Below, in pieces: positions 17,199 through 25,453 of a stretch of 64,000 bases of DNA. Source of the stretch: an uncultured Rubrobacteraceae bacterium (GTDB lineage Bacteria > Actinomycetota > Rubrobacteria > Rubrobacterales > Rubrobacteraceae). Each line of letters starts with the position of its first letter. Within the stretch, counting starts at the first letter, position 1. Location of the stretch: assembly GCA_902806095.1 (NCBI GenBank), contig CADCVF010000024.1, positions 1-64,000 of the forward strand, written 5' to 3'. The position numbers were made by a program, and so were the translations under genes. The notes under the pieces are model-generated. The model was not told where the DNA came from, searched no databases, and saw only the letters and a list, made by a program, of their open reading frames with translations.

Positions 17199-17734
17199 AA
17201 CGAGAACGTTTCGAGAATTGAGTAGGTGACTCCGCCCGCCCCTGGCGCGCTCTCTACAAGCTCTACACCGGATACCGTAAAGCGAAGCGCGGGCGGGGCG
17301 ACGCTCGCGACTTCGACCTTCGCTCTGCGGTCCCGCGTCCGGCCGAGAGTCAGGTGGGGTACGTAGGGTCGCTCCTCTCTCCCGAAACCGGCCGGCTCGA
17401 GGAGATCCTCTACGGTCTTGGCCACTGCAGCAAGCGACTCTGACCCTTCTCCGACGCCGGCCCAGAGGATGCGGGCCTTCGTCTCGGAGGGAAAGGCCCC
17501 GAAGCCCGAAGTCGAGACCTGGAACGGTTCGTGCCTCTCGCGTAGCGGCCCGAGTGATCGAGTCACCCGGCTCAGGTCATCTTCGGCCACGTCGCCAAGA
17601 AACTTAAAGGTCAGGTGGAGTTTCTCGGGGCCGATGAGACGAAAATCCTTGCTCGCCGGCAGGTCGCGCGCCGCGTGAAACAGCGTCTCCCTGACTCTTT
17701 GCGGCGGGAAGACGGCGACGAAGGTTCGCACCAC
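17195..17734 (-). CDS. thpR: RNA 2',3'-cyclic phosphodiesterase
   Basis: A 179-residue member of the LigT/ThpR 2H phosphoesterase family. Both catalytic HxTx motifs are present: HLTF near residue 40 and HLTL near residue 126. The start MVRTFVAVFPP is typical. It hydrolyses 2',3'-cyclic phosphate ends of RNA to 2'-phosphates and can seal tRNA halves in vitro. Four bases separate the upstream LarB-like gene from this start, so they are probably cotranscribed. Confidence 0.9.
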   Translation of the reverse strand: MVRTFVAVFPPQRVRETLFHAARDLPASKDFRLIGPEKLHLTFKFLGDVAEDDLSRVTRSLGPLRERHEPFQVSTSGFGAFPSETKARILWAGVGEGSESLAAVAKTVEDLLEPAGFGREERPYVPHLTLGRTRDRRAKVEVASVAPPALRFTVSGVELVESAPGAGGVTYSILETFSF

Positions 17735-17738
17735 GGTC

Positions 17739-18539
17739 CTAGACGGGGCTTGACGTTCGGCCGTCCTCGCTGGCCGTACGCCCGGCGGCGGCGCGGTTGG
17801 CGATCAAGGCTGCTGTGGCCCCCGCGCCGACACCGTTGTCCACGTTGACGACGGAGAGACCTGGGGAGCAGGTCTGGAGCATGCCGAGTATGGCGGCAGT
17901 ACCGTCGCCGCCGAGGCCGTAACCCGTGGAGGTCGGAAGCCCTATAACGGGCACTGCGACGAGGCCTGAGACCACGCTCGGCAGCGCTCCTTCCATCCCG
18001 GCGGCGACCACCAGGCAGTCGGGGTCGAACCTTCTAAGCTCCTCCAACGGGACGGCGAGGCGGTGGACGCCGGCTACCCCGACGTCGTTGAAGCCAAGCA
18101 CGGATGCGCCCATCTCGCCGGCCACGGCGAGCGCCTCCTCGAGAATGGGCAGGTCTGAGGTGCCGGCGCTCAGGGTGCCGACGCGGCCCCCGCTCGATGC
18201 CGGCTCTCCGCCACCGAGCACGACCGAGCGTCCGGCCCGCCGGAGCGGGGTCTCAGGGAGCGTCGCGCTGATCCTGGCCTCATGCTCAGGAGTAAGGGAG
18301 CTTACGATCACGCGCTCGCACGACTCCAGCAGGGTCGCGCAGATACTTGCCACCTGGGCGGGACTCTTGCCGCGGGCGTAGACGACCTCGGGGACGCCCT
18401 TCCTGACGGAGCGGCCGAGATCAAGGGCGGCGAACTCGTCGAGGTAACGGACCTCCCCCCTCTTCAGGTGTCCTGCAGCCGACTCCGGAGAGAGTTCGCC
18501 GCTCGCGACCGCCACCAGGGTCTTCTCGAGTTCGTCCAT
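17739..18539 (-). CDS. larB: Nickel pincer cofactor biosynthesis protein LarB
   Basis: A 266-residue protein. The N-terminal part (SGELSPESA, YARGKSPAQVA) and the PurE-like C-terminal part with GTSDLPILEEA, FNDVGVAGVHRL and the glycine-rich GYGLGGDG followed by VVNVDNGVGAG fit LarB. LarB carboxylates and hydrolyses nicotinic acid adenine dinucleotide in the first step of nickel-pincer cofactor synthesis. ATG 18539 fits the family start but GGAGG is only 2 bases away; GTG 18590 has AGGTAGGA upstream and would add 17 residues. larC and larE are not in this window. Confidence 0.85.
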   Translation of the reverse strand: MDELEKTLVAVASGELSPESAAGHLKRGEVRYLDEFAALDLGRSVRKGVPEVVYARGKSPAQVASICATLLESCERVIVSSLTPEHEARISATLPETPLRRAGRSVVLGGGEPASSGGRVGTLSAGTSDLPILEEALAVAGEMGASVLGFNDVGVAGVHRLAVPLEELRRFDPDCLVVAAGMEGALPSVVSGLVAVPVIGLPTSTGYGLGGDGTAAILGMLQTCSPGLSVVNVDNGVGAGATAALIANRAAAGRTASEDGRTSSPV

Positions 18540-18622
18540 GTCCTCCGCTTCCAGGTATAGTAAGGTTGCCAGCGGGTAAGAATCTAGCACGTTCCTACCT
18601 CTAGTGGTCGTAAGGAGAGCCC

Positions 18623-19642
18623 TTGACGATAATCGAGTTGGTCCTGTCCCTGGCGGCGATACTCGGTGCCGCGATCCTTTTCACCAACGCTGTTGAGATC
18701 ATGGGCGACCGGCTGAACCTCGGGGCAGGGGCCGTGGGGAGCATACTCGCGGCCGTCGGCACGGCGTTGCCTGAGACCATGATCCCGCTGGTCGCGATCT
18801 TTGGCGCCTTACTCCTCGGCTCGGGCAGCGCCGCCGCAGGCGAGATAGGTATCGGCGCGATCCTTGGCGCGCCTTTCTTGCTCGCGACGCTGGCCCTGTT
18901 CATCGTCGGGGCGACGGGCATAGGCTACAAGGGCCGAAGGCAGACGGGCAGTGAGATCACAGCAGACAGGCAGACCGCCATCCCCGACCTCGTGTTCTTC
19001 CTGGCCTGCTTTGTTCCGGCCGCTGCAGCGGGCATTCTGCCCCTGCCTCTGCCGCTGAAGATAGGCCTCGCTGTGGCGCTGCTGGTCGCTTACGTCCTCT
19101 ACGTGGTACGTACGGTAAAGCAGGGCGGAGAGGCCGCAGATGATGTACCCGCCAGGCTCACGCTCTGGCCCTTTAGCTCTCAGGGGCCGACCTGGGCCGT
19201 GGCCGCGCAGCTGATCGGGACGATCGCCGTGATGGCCTTCGGAGCCCACCTCTTCGTCGGCGCCGTCGAGCACCTCTCCAAGTCCGTAGGGATCCCCGCC
19301 GGCCTGATCGCACTCGTCCTCGCGCCTCTGGCGACGGAGCTGCCGGAGAAATTCAACTCTGTTCTCTGGCTCAGGGATAACAAAGACACCCTGGCAATCG
19401 GGAACATCACAGGGGCGATGGTCTTCCAGAGCACCATCCCGGTCTCGGTCGGGGTGCTCTTTACGCCGTGGCGACTCGACTTCATTACCGCCGTCGCGGC
19501 CATCTTCGCCATCCTCTCGGGCATAGTCTTCCTCGGGTTCCTGCTGCGTAAGGCCCCGCTCAGGGCGTTCTACATGCTCGGCGCAGGATCTCTCTACATA
19601 GTCTTCCTCGTGACGGCGATCATCTACCTCGTCCGCGGCTGA
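18623..19642 (+). CDS. Na+/Ca2+ exchanger family membrane protein
   Basis: A 339-residue protein with about ten hydrophobic segments in two homologous halves. The alpha-repeats carry AAVGTALPETMIPL near residue 43 and APLATELPEKFNS near residue 233, the cation-binding motifs of the CaCA superfamily. It probably exchanges a divalent cation for Na+ or H+ across the membrane. TTG 18623 has AAGGAGAG upstream. It is divergent from larB with about 80 bases between starts. Confidence 0.85.
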   Translation: MTIIELVLSLAAILGAAILFTNAVEIMGDRLNLGAGAVGSILAAVGTALPETMIPLVAIFGALLLGSGSAAAGEIGIGAILGAPFLLATLALFIVGATGIGYKGRRQTGSEITADRQTAIPDLVFFLACFVPAAAAGILPLPLPLKIGLAVALLVAYVLYVVRTVKQGGEAADDVPARLTLWPFSSQGPTWAVAAQLIGTIAVMAFGAHLFVGAVEHLSKSVGIPAGLIALVLAPLATELPEKFNSVLWLRDNKDTLAIGNITGAMVFQSTIPVSVGVLFTPWRLDFITAVAAIFAILSGIVFLGFLLRKAPLRAFYMLGAGSLYIVFLVTAIIYLVRG

Positions 19643-19726
19643 GTCGGACCAGACCTCGCACTTGTTTTTCCCCTTTCCTGATAACATAGATAGTCTGTCG
19701 TATGGTCGAGGAGGAAGCCGACTCAG

Positions 19727-20428
19727 ATGGAGTTCATAACGGGAGAGTGGTTTGGCCGGCTCTTAGGAGTATTGGTTGTGAACCTGATCCTCTCCGGCGA
19801 CAACGCTGTGGTCATCGCGATGGCGGCCCGCACCCTCGAGGGAGCCAACCGGAGGAAGGCCATCATCTGGGGCGCGGCTGGGGCCGTCGTGCTCAGGCTA
19901 GTCTTCGCCGGCCTCATCACCTTGCTGCTGGCGGTGCCTTTATTGCAGGTGGTTGGAGGATTGCTGCTCGTCTGGATCGCCTGGAAGCTGATCCACGAGG
20001 GTGACGGCGGTGATGACGAGGATAAGGTAAAGGCTGGTACGAGCACCTGGCAGGCCGTCAGGATCATAATCGTCGCCGACGCGGTGATGTCGCTGGATAA
20101 CGTTATCGCGCTGGTCCAGGCCGCCAGGATCGGGGGCGAGGTAGACACCTCGCTACTCGTTATCGGGCTGGCGACAACGATACCGTTGGTGATCTTCGGG
20201 GCCGCGTTGCTTACTTCTTTGTTGAGTCGTTTCCCCTTCCTCGTCTATCTGGGCGCCGGTCTGCTCATCTACCTGGCCGTGGAGATGATCTTCGCCGACA
20301 AACTAACCCATCCCTATCTGGAGCATTACGAGAGCATCGAGTGGATCATCGGCCTCGGCGCGGCCGTTGCCTTCATGGTCGTGGCCTGGTTGTGGGCACG
20401 AAGATCGAGCACCGAGGAGACAGGGTAA
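19727..20428 (+). CDS. TerC family integral membrane protein
   Basis: A 233-residue protein with seven or so hydrophobic segments and the TerC signatures NLILSGDNAVVIAMA near residue 20 and DAVMSLDNVIALVQA near residue 122. The acidic residues in these helices probably form a metal path; family members export Mn2+ or support tellurite resistance and membrane protein metallation. GAGGAGGA lies upstream of ATG 19727. The 84-base leader is too short for a yybP-ykoY Mn2+ riboswitch, and no such structure is visible. Confidence 0.85.
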   Translation: MEFITGEWFGRLLGVLVVNLILSGDNAVVIAMAARTLEGANRRKAIIWGAAGAVVLRLVFAGLITLLLAVPLLQVVGGLLLVWIAWKLIHEGDGGDDEDKVKAGTSTWQAVRIIIVADAVMSLDNVIALVQAARIGGEVDTSLLVIGLATTIPLVIFGAALLTSLLSRFPFLVYLGAGLLIYLAVEMIFADKLTHPYLEHYESIEWIIGLGAAVAFMVVAWLWARRSSTEETG

Positions 20429-20437
20429 GACGACTCT

Positions 20438-20863
20438 CTAGCGGTTCAGGAGCCTACCAAGGAGCCTCCTGTTCCTGAGACGCTCGACCTCGGAGGAGCT
20501 ATCCTCTAGTTCCTGCTCCACACGGGCTATGTGTTCGATGCGCTCCATGAGCATAAGCCTCTCCTCGGCCGCTGCCCGCAGCTCCAGCACCTCTTCCGTC
20601 AGGCGCCTGCGCTCCTCGACCGAGCCTTTGAGTTCTCTCTGCAGCCGCGCATTGGAGGCGCGGACCTCCCCTAGTTGGCCCGACAACCTTCCGACCTCCT
20701 CGCGGGCGGCGGCCAACTCCCTCGCGATGGCCGCCGCCCCGGCCAGGCTCCTTACGGTCTCTAGCGAGACATTGCCCTCGGCGTCGGAGAGCCCTTGCGC
20801 TTCCTCTTCGGGAATGTTTAGAAAGCGTGCCGCGTCTGACACAGAGACGGAGGATTCGGGCAT
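20438..20863 (-). CDS. Small protein with helix-turn-helix-like start and coiled coil
   Basis: A 141-residue protein. Residues 6-28 (VSVSDAARFLNIPEEEAQGL) resemble a MerR-type DNA-binding helix-turn-helix. Residues about 45-130 are a continuous Glu/Arg/Leu-rich coiled coil. The last residues are basic (RRLLGRLLNR). It may dimerise through the coil and bind DNA, or serve as a structural protein. It begins 4 bases after the stop of the upstream gene, indicating an operon. Confidence 0.65.
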   Translation of the reverse strand: MPESSVSVSDAARFLNIPEEEAQGLSDAEGNVSLETVRSLAGAAAIARELAAAREEVGRLSGQLGEVRASNARLQRELKGSVEERRRLTEEVLELRAAAEERLMLMERIEHIARVEQELEDSSSEVERLRNRRLLGRLLNR

Positions 20864-20866
20864 GGA

Positions 20867-21103
20867 TCAGCCCACGTCGGGGTCGGCGCCGGGGGAAGGC
20901 TCGGCTTTGTGTCCAGCCTCCTCTATGGCGTCCTCGATCCTACCGAGCTCCGTCTCCCCACCCTCGTACGAGACTGCGACGAGCCCCCTCTCCGAATCGA
21001 CGTTCACTAGGTCCACGAACTCCAGGCGCGTGAGAGCCCGCTCCAGCTTCTCTGACTCTTCAGCGCCAGCGAAGTCACTCACCACGAAAGTCACGTCGGG
21101 CAT
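20867..21103 (-). CDS. Heavy-metal-associated-like domain protein lacking CxxC
   Basis: A 78-residue protein with the beta-alpha-beta-beta-alpha-beta pattern of an HMA ferredoxin-like domain (VTFVVSDFAG, LERALTRLEFV, LVAVSYEGGET, IEDAIEEAGHKAE). The metal-binding CxxC is absent; SDFAGAEE stands in its place. It may bind another ligand or a partner protein. GAGGGGAG precedes the ATG. First gene of a two-gene operon with the coiled-coil protein. Confidence 0.65.
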   Translation of the reverse strand: MPDVTFVVSDFAGAEESEKLERALTRLEFVDLVNVDSERGLVAVSYEGGETELGRIEDAIEEAGHKAEPSPGADPDVG

Positions 21104-21121
21104 TATCGCTCCCCTCGGTCG

Positions 21122-21333
21122 CTTGGCATTTCAGCACCTCAGCACGCTCCAGCCTGCGGCTGTCGCTCGTCAGCATTTCAGCTTTCTGTAGACGAGACCG
21201 CTACGCGGCTGCGTCGCTCTCTCAAGTGTGTAAGTTTGGTCTATTCTCGTCCGGTTGTCATCCTCGCCCTTCGCCGACCACGTTCTTGCTGAAATGCTGA
21301 CAAGCGCCCGACAGGGCACGTGCTGACATGCTA
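21122..21333. repeat. Dispersed intergenic inverted repeat, copy 3
   Basis: The left unit 21122-21181 contains GGCATTTCAGCACCTCAGC, CACGCTCC, AGCCTGCGGCT and CGCTCGTCAGCATTTCAGC. The right unit 21288-21333 contains GCTGAAATGCTGACAAGCGC, the GCCCGACAGGGC hairpin and GTGCTGACATGCTA. The units are inverted and separated by about 105 unrelated bases. Confidence 0.85.
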
Positions 21334-22308
21334 TTCTGCCGGCTGTTCTCGGGGCCGCACGGTGAGTGATAGTTCCCTGTTGCCCCGTAGCACGCGTAGC
21401 GTGGCGTTCTGGTCGATTGACGATGCGTCGAGAAGGTTGAGGAGATCGTCGTTGGAGTGGACGGGCTCTCCTTTCAGGCCGACGATAACGTCACCCGGTT
21501 TCACGCCGGCCCTCTCGGCCGGGCTGTTCGGGGCTATGTTCCTCACGCCGGCGCCGCCCTCGAACTCGCCGCGCGCCTGCCGGCTCTCGACCACCACGCC
21601 GAGGTAGGCGCGGCGTACCCGCCCTTCAGTTACGAGCGTGAAGACCACGCGGCGGAACGTACCAGAGACCGGGACGGCGAAGCCTATGCCCTGTGCCCCG
21701 CCGATGATGGCCGTGTTGATGCCCACGACCCTTGCCGAAGCGTCGGCCAGCGGGCCGCCAGAGTTGCCGGGGTTGATCGCCGCGTCGGTCTGGATCACGT
21801 TCTCTATGAGCCGGCCGCTCTCACCCCTTATAGAACGTCCGAGGGCGCTGACCACCCCAGCCGTGACGCTCCGCTGAAAGCCGAGAGGGTTCCCGATCGC
21901 GACGACGAGCTGGCCGACTACGAGATCCCCCGCGTCGCCCAACGTGGCGACCGTCGGCTCCTCCTCGGTGTCGAAACGAACCACGGCGAGATCGCTCGGC
22001 GGATCCTCGCCGAGCACCTCGGCTGGTACGAATGACCCGTCCGAGAGTGTGACCTGTATATCTCCGCCAGGGTTGCCCGCACTGCGGCTGCGCAGACCTC
22101 GCACGACGTGGCTGTTTGTAATGGCGGTGGCCGAGTCGCCTTCGATGCCGACTATTACCCCGCTCCCACCGCCGCGTCCGTCGGGTAGGCCGACCGAGAT
22201 CACGGCCGGCTCAAGTCTCTCTGTTACGTCCCGAACCGCCCGCGAGTAGGCGTCGAGCTCCGCACCTTCGAGCCGCGAACTCGCCGAGAGGTTCTCGAAG
22301 ATCTCCAT
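21331..22308 (-). CDS. HtrA/DegP-like serine protease with PDZ domain, no membrane anchor
   Basis: A 325-residue trypsin-fold protease. The catalytic triad is visible: His in TNSHVV near residue 66, Asp in SDLAVV near residue 105 and Ser in NPGNSGGPL near residue 181. The C-terminal 95 residues form a PDZ domain (YLGVVV, AGVKPGDVIVGLKG). Most actinobacterial homologues have a transmembrane helix or signal peptide first; this one starts MEIFENLSASSRLEG with none, so it probably acts in the cytoplasm. A TACAAA box 6 bases before the ATG may give a leaderless transcript. Its TAG stop lies in the edge of repeat copy 3. Confidence 0.85.
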   Translation of the reverse strand: MEIFENLSASSRLEGAELDAYSRAVRDVTERLEPAVISVGLPDGRGGGSGVIVGIEGDSATAITNSHVVRGLRSRSAGNPGGDIQVTLSDGSFVPAEVLGEDPPSDLAVVRFDTEEEPTVATLGDAGDLVVGQLVVAIGNPLGFQRSVTAGVVSALGRSIRGESGRLIENVIQTDAAINPGNSGGPLADASARVVGINTAIIGGAQGIGFAVPVSGTFRRVVFTLVTEGRVRRAYLGVVVESRQARGEFEGGAGVRNIAPNSPAERAGVKPGDVIVGLKGEPVHSNDDLLNLLDASSIDQNATLRVLRGNRELSLTVRPREQPAE

Positions 22309-22387
22309 TCGCTATTTGTACCGCACCGAAGGGGCGGCGCCACCCGGAAGAACGGCCAGGTATCGCCCGGGTGAGAGTGATGAGAGT

Positions 22388-24631
22388 ATGCTAGCTTTCC
22401 CCGATGGAAACGTCTCAGGCCTGTGCAGCATACCGGTGAAGGCCCGGTCTCCCGATGGATCGTCGCGACGGAGTAGCGGCCTGACTCGTCTGAGATCGCC
22501 GGATGCGCTCGTATTGCTCTCGTGCGTGGCGGCGGTGATCCTGCTCCTGCCCCTGAGGGGCCTCTCAGAAGCCTTCCCTCCCCTTGCCTTCGCCGCCACT
22601 ATTATTCTCTTCACGGCGCCGGGGTTGCTCATGTCGCACTGGCTTCTCAATGATGACATGTCGGGGATAGCCCTGGTGCCCGTGGGGTTCGCGATCAGCA
22701 CCGGCCTCTTCGGGCTCCTTGGCGTGCCGGCCCTGATCCTGCACCTAAGCACCGATGATTACCTCCTGGCCACGGGGACTGTGCTCGCCGCCTTTCTCGC
22801 TGTGGCGGCGTGGAGAATCCTGCACGTGAAGACGCCAGCACCGGAGTCCTCTCCCGAACAGGACGCTCCTTACGGTCCTCCGGCGGGCTGGTTGTGGGCG
22901 CCGTTCGCTTTGCTCTGCGGGGTTCTGGCCTTTGTGGGGATCAGGAGGGTCCCAAGCAGCTACGACGACGTATGGGTCTACCTCTCATGGGTGAAGGACT
23001 TCGCGAACTCCGAGAGGCTCGCCTTGCTGGATCCTTACTTCGGCGAGAGGATCGCCGAGTTCTCGCGGGCGAAGGTCAACGGATGGTTGCTCGAGCAGGC
23101 AGCCCTCTCTCGCGTCTCCGGCCTGGACACGATCGAACTGGTGCTCAGATACCTGACTCCCACGCTGGTTATTGTCGCCCTCTTGATGGTCTACGCCCTG
23201 GCCCTTACCGTCTCGAAGAGTGAGCGGGCTGCGGTTCTCATCGCCTCTGTCTACGCCCTGTTTCACATCATCTTCATCCAGCCTTCTGTGCACAACGTCG
23301 GAGTTGAGCTGGCAGCCCGTATCTCGGAGGATAAGTACGCCGCAAGGTTCTTGATCCTGCCCGTCACGCTGCTCTTCGCCGTGCTGTTCGTGGAGAGCAG
23401 AAGATGGAGGCATCTCGGCCTCTTCACGTTCTGCTGCTGGGCTGCGGTGGCCGTGCACCCTTCTGTACTACCGGCTATCGGGTTGTGCATGCTCGGCTTC
23501 GGGTTGGCGCACGTGGGCTCCAACCCGCGCCTGAGGTCGGCATGGACTGGGATGGTGGCCCTCGCGCTCGGGATGTGGAGCGTGCTCCTCGGGCCCGCGC
23601 TCTTGCTGTTTACGGGCAGGTCTCCGGAGGCCGTGCTGTTCTCCGCGGATATCAACGCAACGCCTCCGAAAGTGCTCGAATACACGGTCTTCATAACGGA
23701 GAGTTGGAGGCACATCTACGAGCTCGGCGACGGCTACTACATCATGCACCCCTGGCTGCTGCTCAATCCCGTGATACTTGGTGCTTACGTGTTCGGCGTT
23801 CCTTTCCTGCTTTGGCGGGTGAGAACGAGCGTGGCCGCCCAGCTCCTCCTCGGAGGCCTCGGCGTCGTAACCGTGGCCGTCTACCTTCCCCCTGTCGCCA
23901 CGTTCATAGGGAATGATCTCATCGTCCCAGGACTCCTCTGGCGCCTCGCGTGGCCAATACCGTTGCTCGCCCTGATCACCATCGGCTGGATGGTGTGGGA
24001 AGCCCTGAGTTACGCCGAGACGCGCTTGAGGGGGATCGGGATCGCTCGCAGCGTTACCAGGGTCCTGCCACTGGCACTGGTCGCCCTCTTGACGGCCGCC
24101 GCCGCGCCGCCTTCAGTGGAGAAGGCCGTAGGGCTGTACCGCAAGTTCGATATCGCGCGAACGACCAATTACGACCCGGATCCCATCTACCCCTGGATCA
24201 GGAACAATATAAAAGACCCTAGCGTACTGCTCGCCCGCGACAGCGCGAATAACATCGTCCCCGCGTACTCGTCCTCGTTGAATGTGGTGAGCCAGAGGGG
24301 CGAAGGCATGATCAGGGACCGCGATGAACTGGAGAAGCTGGCCGGGTCCCACATCAACATCCCCCAACGCTACCTCGACGTACACAGCTTCTTCTTCGGA
24401 CCCACCCTGGACGCAGAGGCCTACGACATACTGCGCCGCTACCGCGCGGATTACCTGATGATCTACGCCGGCAGCCCGCTCGACGAGCGATTGAAGACCC
24501 TGTCAGGGTTCTCTCCGGTAGACGATGCCCCCAGAGAGAAGTACAGTCTCTACAACGTGGACCTCGAAAGACTCGGCAAACCGGCCAGCGGTTCCGACCG
24601 GCCCAGCGAGACCGCACCACCGGCATCCTAA
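22388..24631 (+). CDS. Large polytopic membrane protein, GT-C-like
   Basis: A 747-residue protein with about a dozen hydrophobic segments between residues 40 and 590, then a soluble C-terminal part of about 150 residues. The acidic pair in SYDDVWVYLSWVKDF near residue 200, in the first external loop after a helix, is the sort of catalytic Asp pair seen in lipid-linked-sugar GT-C transferases. I cannot name a family with certainty; it resembles DUF6077/DUF6541-type proteins. ATG 22388 is chosen because starting at 22316 would leave only 7 bases to the divergent protease gene. Role in cell-surface glycan assembly is inference. Confidence 0.65.
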   Translation: MLAFPDGNVSGLCSIPVKARSPDGSSRRSSGLTRLRSPDALVLLSCVAAVILLLPLRGLSEAFPPLAFAATIILFTAPGLLMSHWLLNDDMSGIALVPVGFAISTGLFGLLGVPALILHLSTDDYLLATGTVLAAFLAVAAWRILHVKTPAPESSPEQDAPYGPPAGWLWAPFALLCGVLAFVGIRRVPSSYDDVWVYLSWVKDFANSERLALLDPYFGERIAEFSRAKVNGWLLEQAALSRVSGLDTIELVLRYLTPTLVIVALLMVYALALTVSKSERAAVLIASVYALFHIIFIQPSVHNVGVELAARISEDKYAARFLILPVTLLFAVLFVESRRWRHLGLFTFCCWAAVAVHPSVLPAIGLCMLGFGLAHVGSNPRLRSAWTGMVALALGMWSVLLGPALLLFTGRSPEAVLFSADINATPPKVLEYTVFITESWRHIYELGDGYYIMHPWLLLNPVILGAYVFGVPFLLWRVRTSVAAQLLLGGLGVVTVAVYLPPVATFIGNDLIVPGLLWRLAWPIPLLALITIGWMVWEALSYAETRLRGIGIARSVTRVLPLALVALLTAAAAPPSVEKAVGLYRKFDIARTTNYDPDPIYPWIRNNIKDPSVLLARDSANNIVPAYSSSLNVVSQRGEGMIRDRDELEKLAGSHINIPQRYLDVHSFFFGPTLDAEAYDILRRYRADYLMIYAGSPLDERLKTLSGFSPVDDAPREKYSLYNVDLERLGKPASGSDRPSETAPPAS

Positions 24632-24753
24632 ACTTTCTATTGACGCCTGCTCATCCGTGTGCTCGAATATCCACCAAGTAGCCTCAACCCGGGGAGCGCC
24701 AGAGACCTACTCCACAAGCTCGAGCGCCAACCGCCGGAGAGAGGCACATTCGA

Positions 24754-25392
24754 GTGAGCATCCGCACCGAGCGATTGGGCATTGCCGTCTGGGTGGCGCT
24801 TGTCTCCATTGGAGCGCTGTTGGCGTTCGTCGCCCGCGTGGCCGGACCGCTGCCGGGCGACCTGCCCTTGGCCAGGTTCCTCCAGGATCTCCCGCTGCCG
24901 GGCGGCGGGTCGGGCGCTCTGCTGTCTAATGCCGACAGGATGGTGTGGCTCCTGCTAGTAGTGGCCCTCGCGGGCACGCTGCTGAGAAGACGTTGGTCGG
25001 ACGCCCTGTTCATCTTCCTGGCGAGTTTTACTGCTGTGCTTGTGGGCCTCGCGCTTAAGCTGGTCGTGGCACGCCCACGTCCATCGGCCGAGCTAGTGCG
25101 AGTCTACGATCCTTCGCAGAGCTACAGCTTTCCGAGCATCACCGCCTTCTTCTCGGTGGTACTCCTGGGCGCGATCGTCTACCTGATCTGGCGTACGCAG
25201 CTGCCGCATTCCGTCTTGAGCGTCGCTGTTGGGACTTCATCGGTGTTGATCCTGGTGCTCGGTCTCTCGCGGGTGTACGTCGGGGAGCACTGGGCGACCG
25301 ACGTCTTAGGGGGCTGGCTCTTCGGAGCCGCATGGCTGCTCGTGTTGGTAAGACTGAGGCAACACTTCATACTCCGCAGAGGATGGATGTGA
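24754..25392 (+). CDS. PAP2-family membrane phosphatase-like protein with altered motif
   Basis: A 212-residue protein with five or six hydrophobic segments. Motif 1, KLVVARPRP (near residue 107), and motif 3, SRVYVGEHWATDVLGG (near residue 171), match the type 2 phosphatidic acid phosphatase signature. Motif 2 should be PSGH but reads SYSFPSITAF, so the proton-donating His and its Gly are replaced. The protein may be inactive or use different chemistry. Family members dephosphorylate phosphatidate or undecaprenyl pyrophosphate. GTG start after a GAGAGG sequence. It is followed by murT, so a cell-envelope role is plausible. Confidence 0.75.
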   Translation: MSIRTERLGIAVWVALVSIGALLAFVARVAGPLPGDLPLARFLQDLPLPGGGSGALLSNADRMVWLLLVVALAGTLLRRRWSDALFIFLASFTAVLVGLALKLVVARPRPSAELVRVYDPSQSYSFPSITAFFSVVLLGAIVYLIWRTQLPHSVLSVAVGTSSVLILVLGLSRVYVGEHWATDVLGGWLFGAAWLLVLVRLRQHFILRRGWM

Positions 25393-25440
25393 GAGACGCC
25401 CCGGAAGCGTTTTGCGTAAAGCGGCATTACACACTGCGGA

Positions 25441-25446
25441 TATAAT
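25441..25446 (+). promoter_or_regulatory. Consensus -10 box of probable leaderless murT
   Basis: A perfect TATAAT ends 7 bases before ATG 25454. No Shine-Dalgarno sequence is present, so the mRNA probably begins at or beside the start codon. Confidence 0.55.
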
Positions 25447-25453
25447 CCACACC

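Noticed and set aside
19643-19726. yybP-ykoY Mn2+ riboswitch before the TerC gene
   Set aside because: The gap is only 84 bases and shows no paired structure of the required kind.
22316-22387. Upstream start of the large membrane protein
   Set aside because: It would leave 7 bases to the divergent protease start and adds Arg/Gly/Pro-rich residues without family character.
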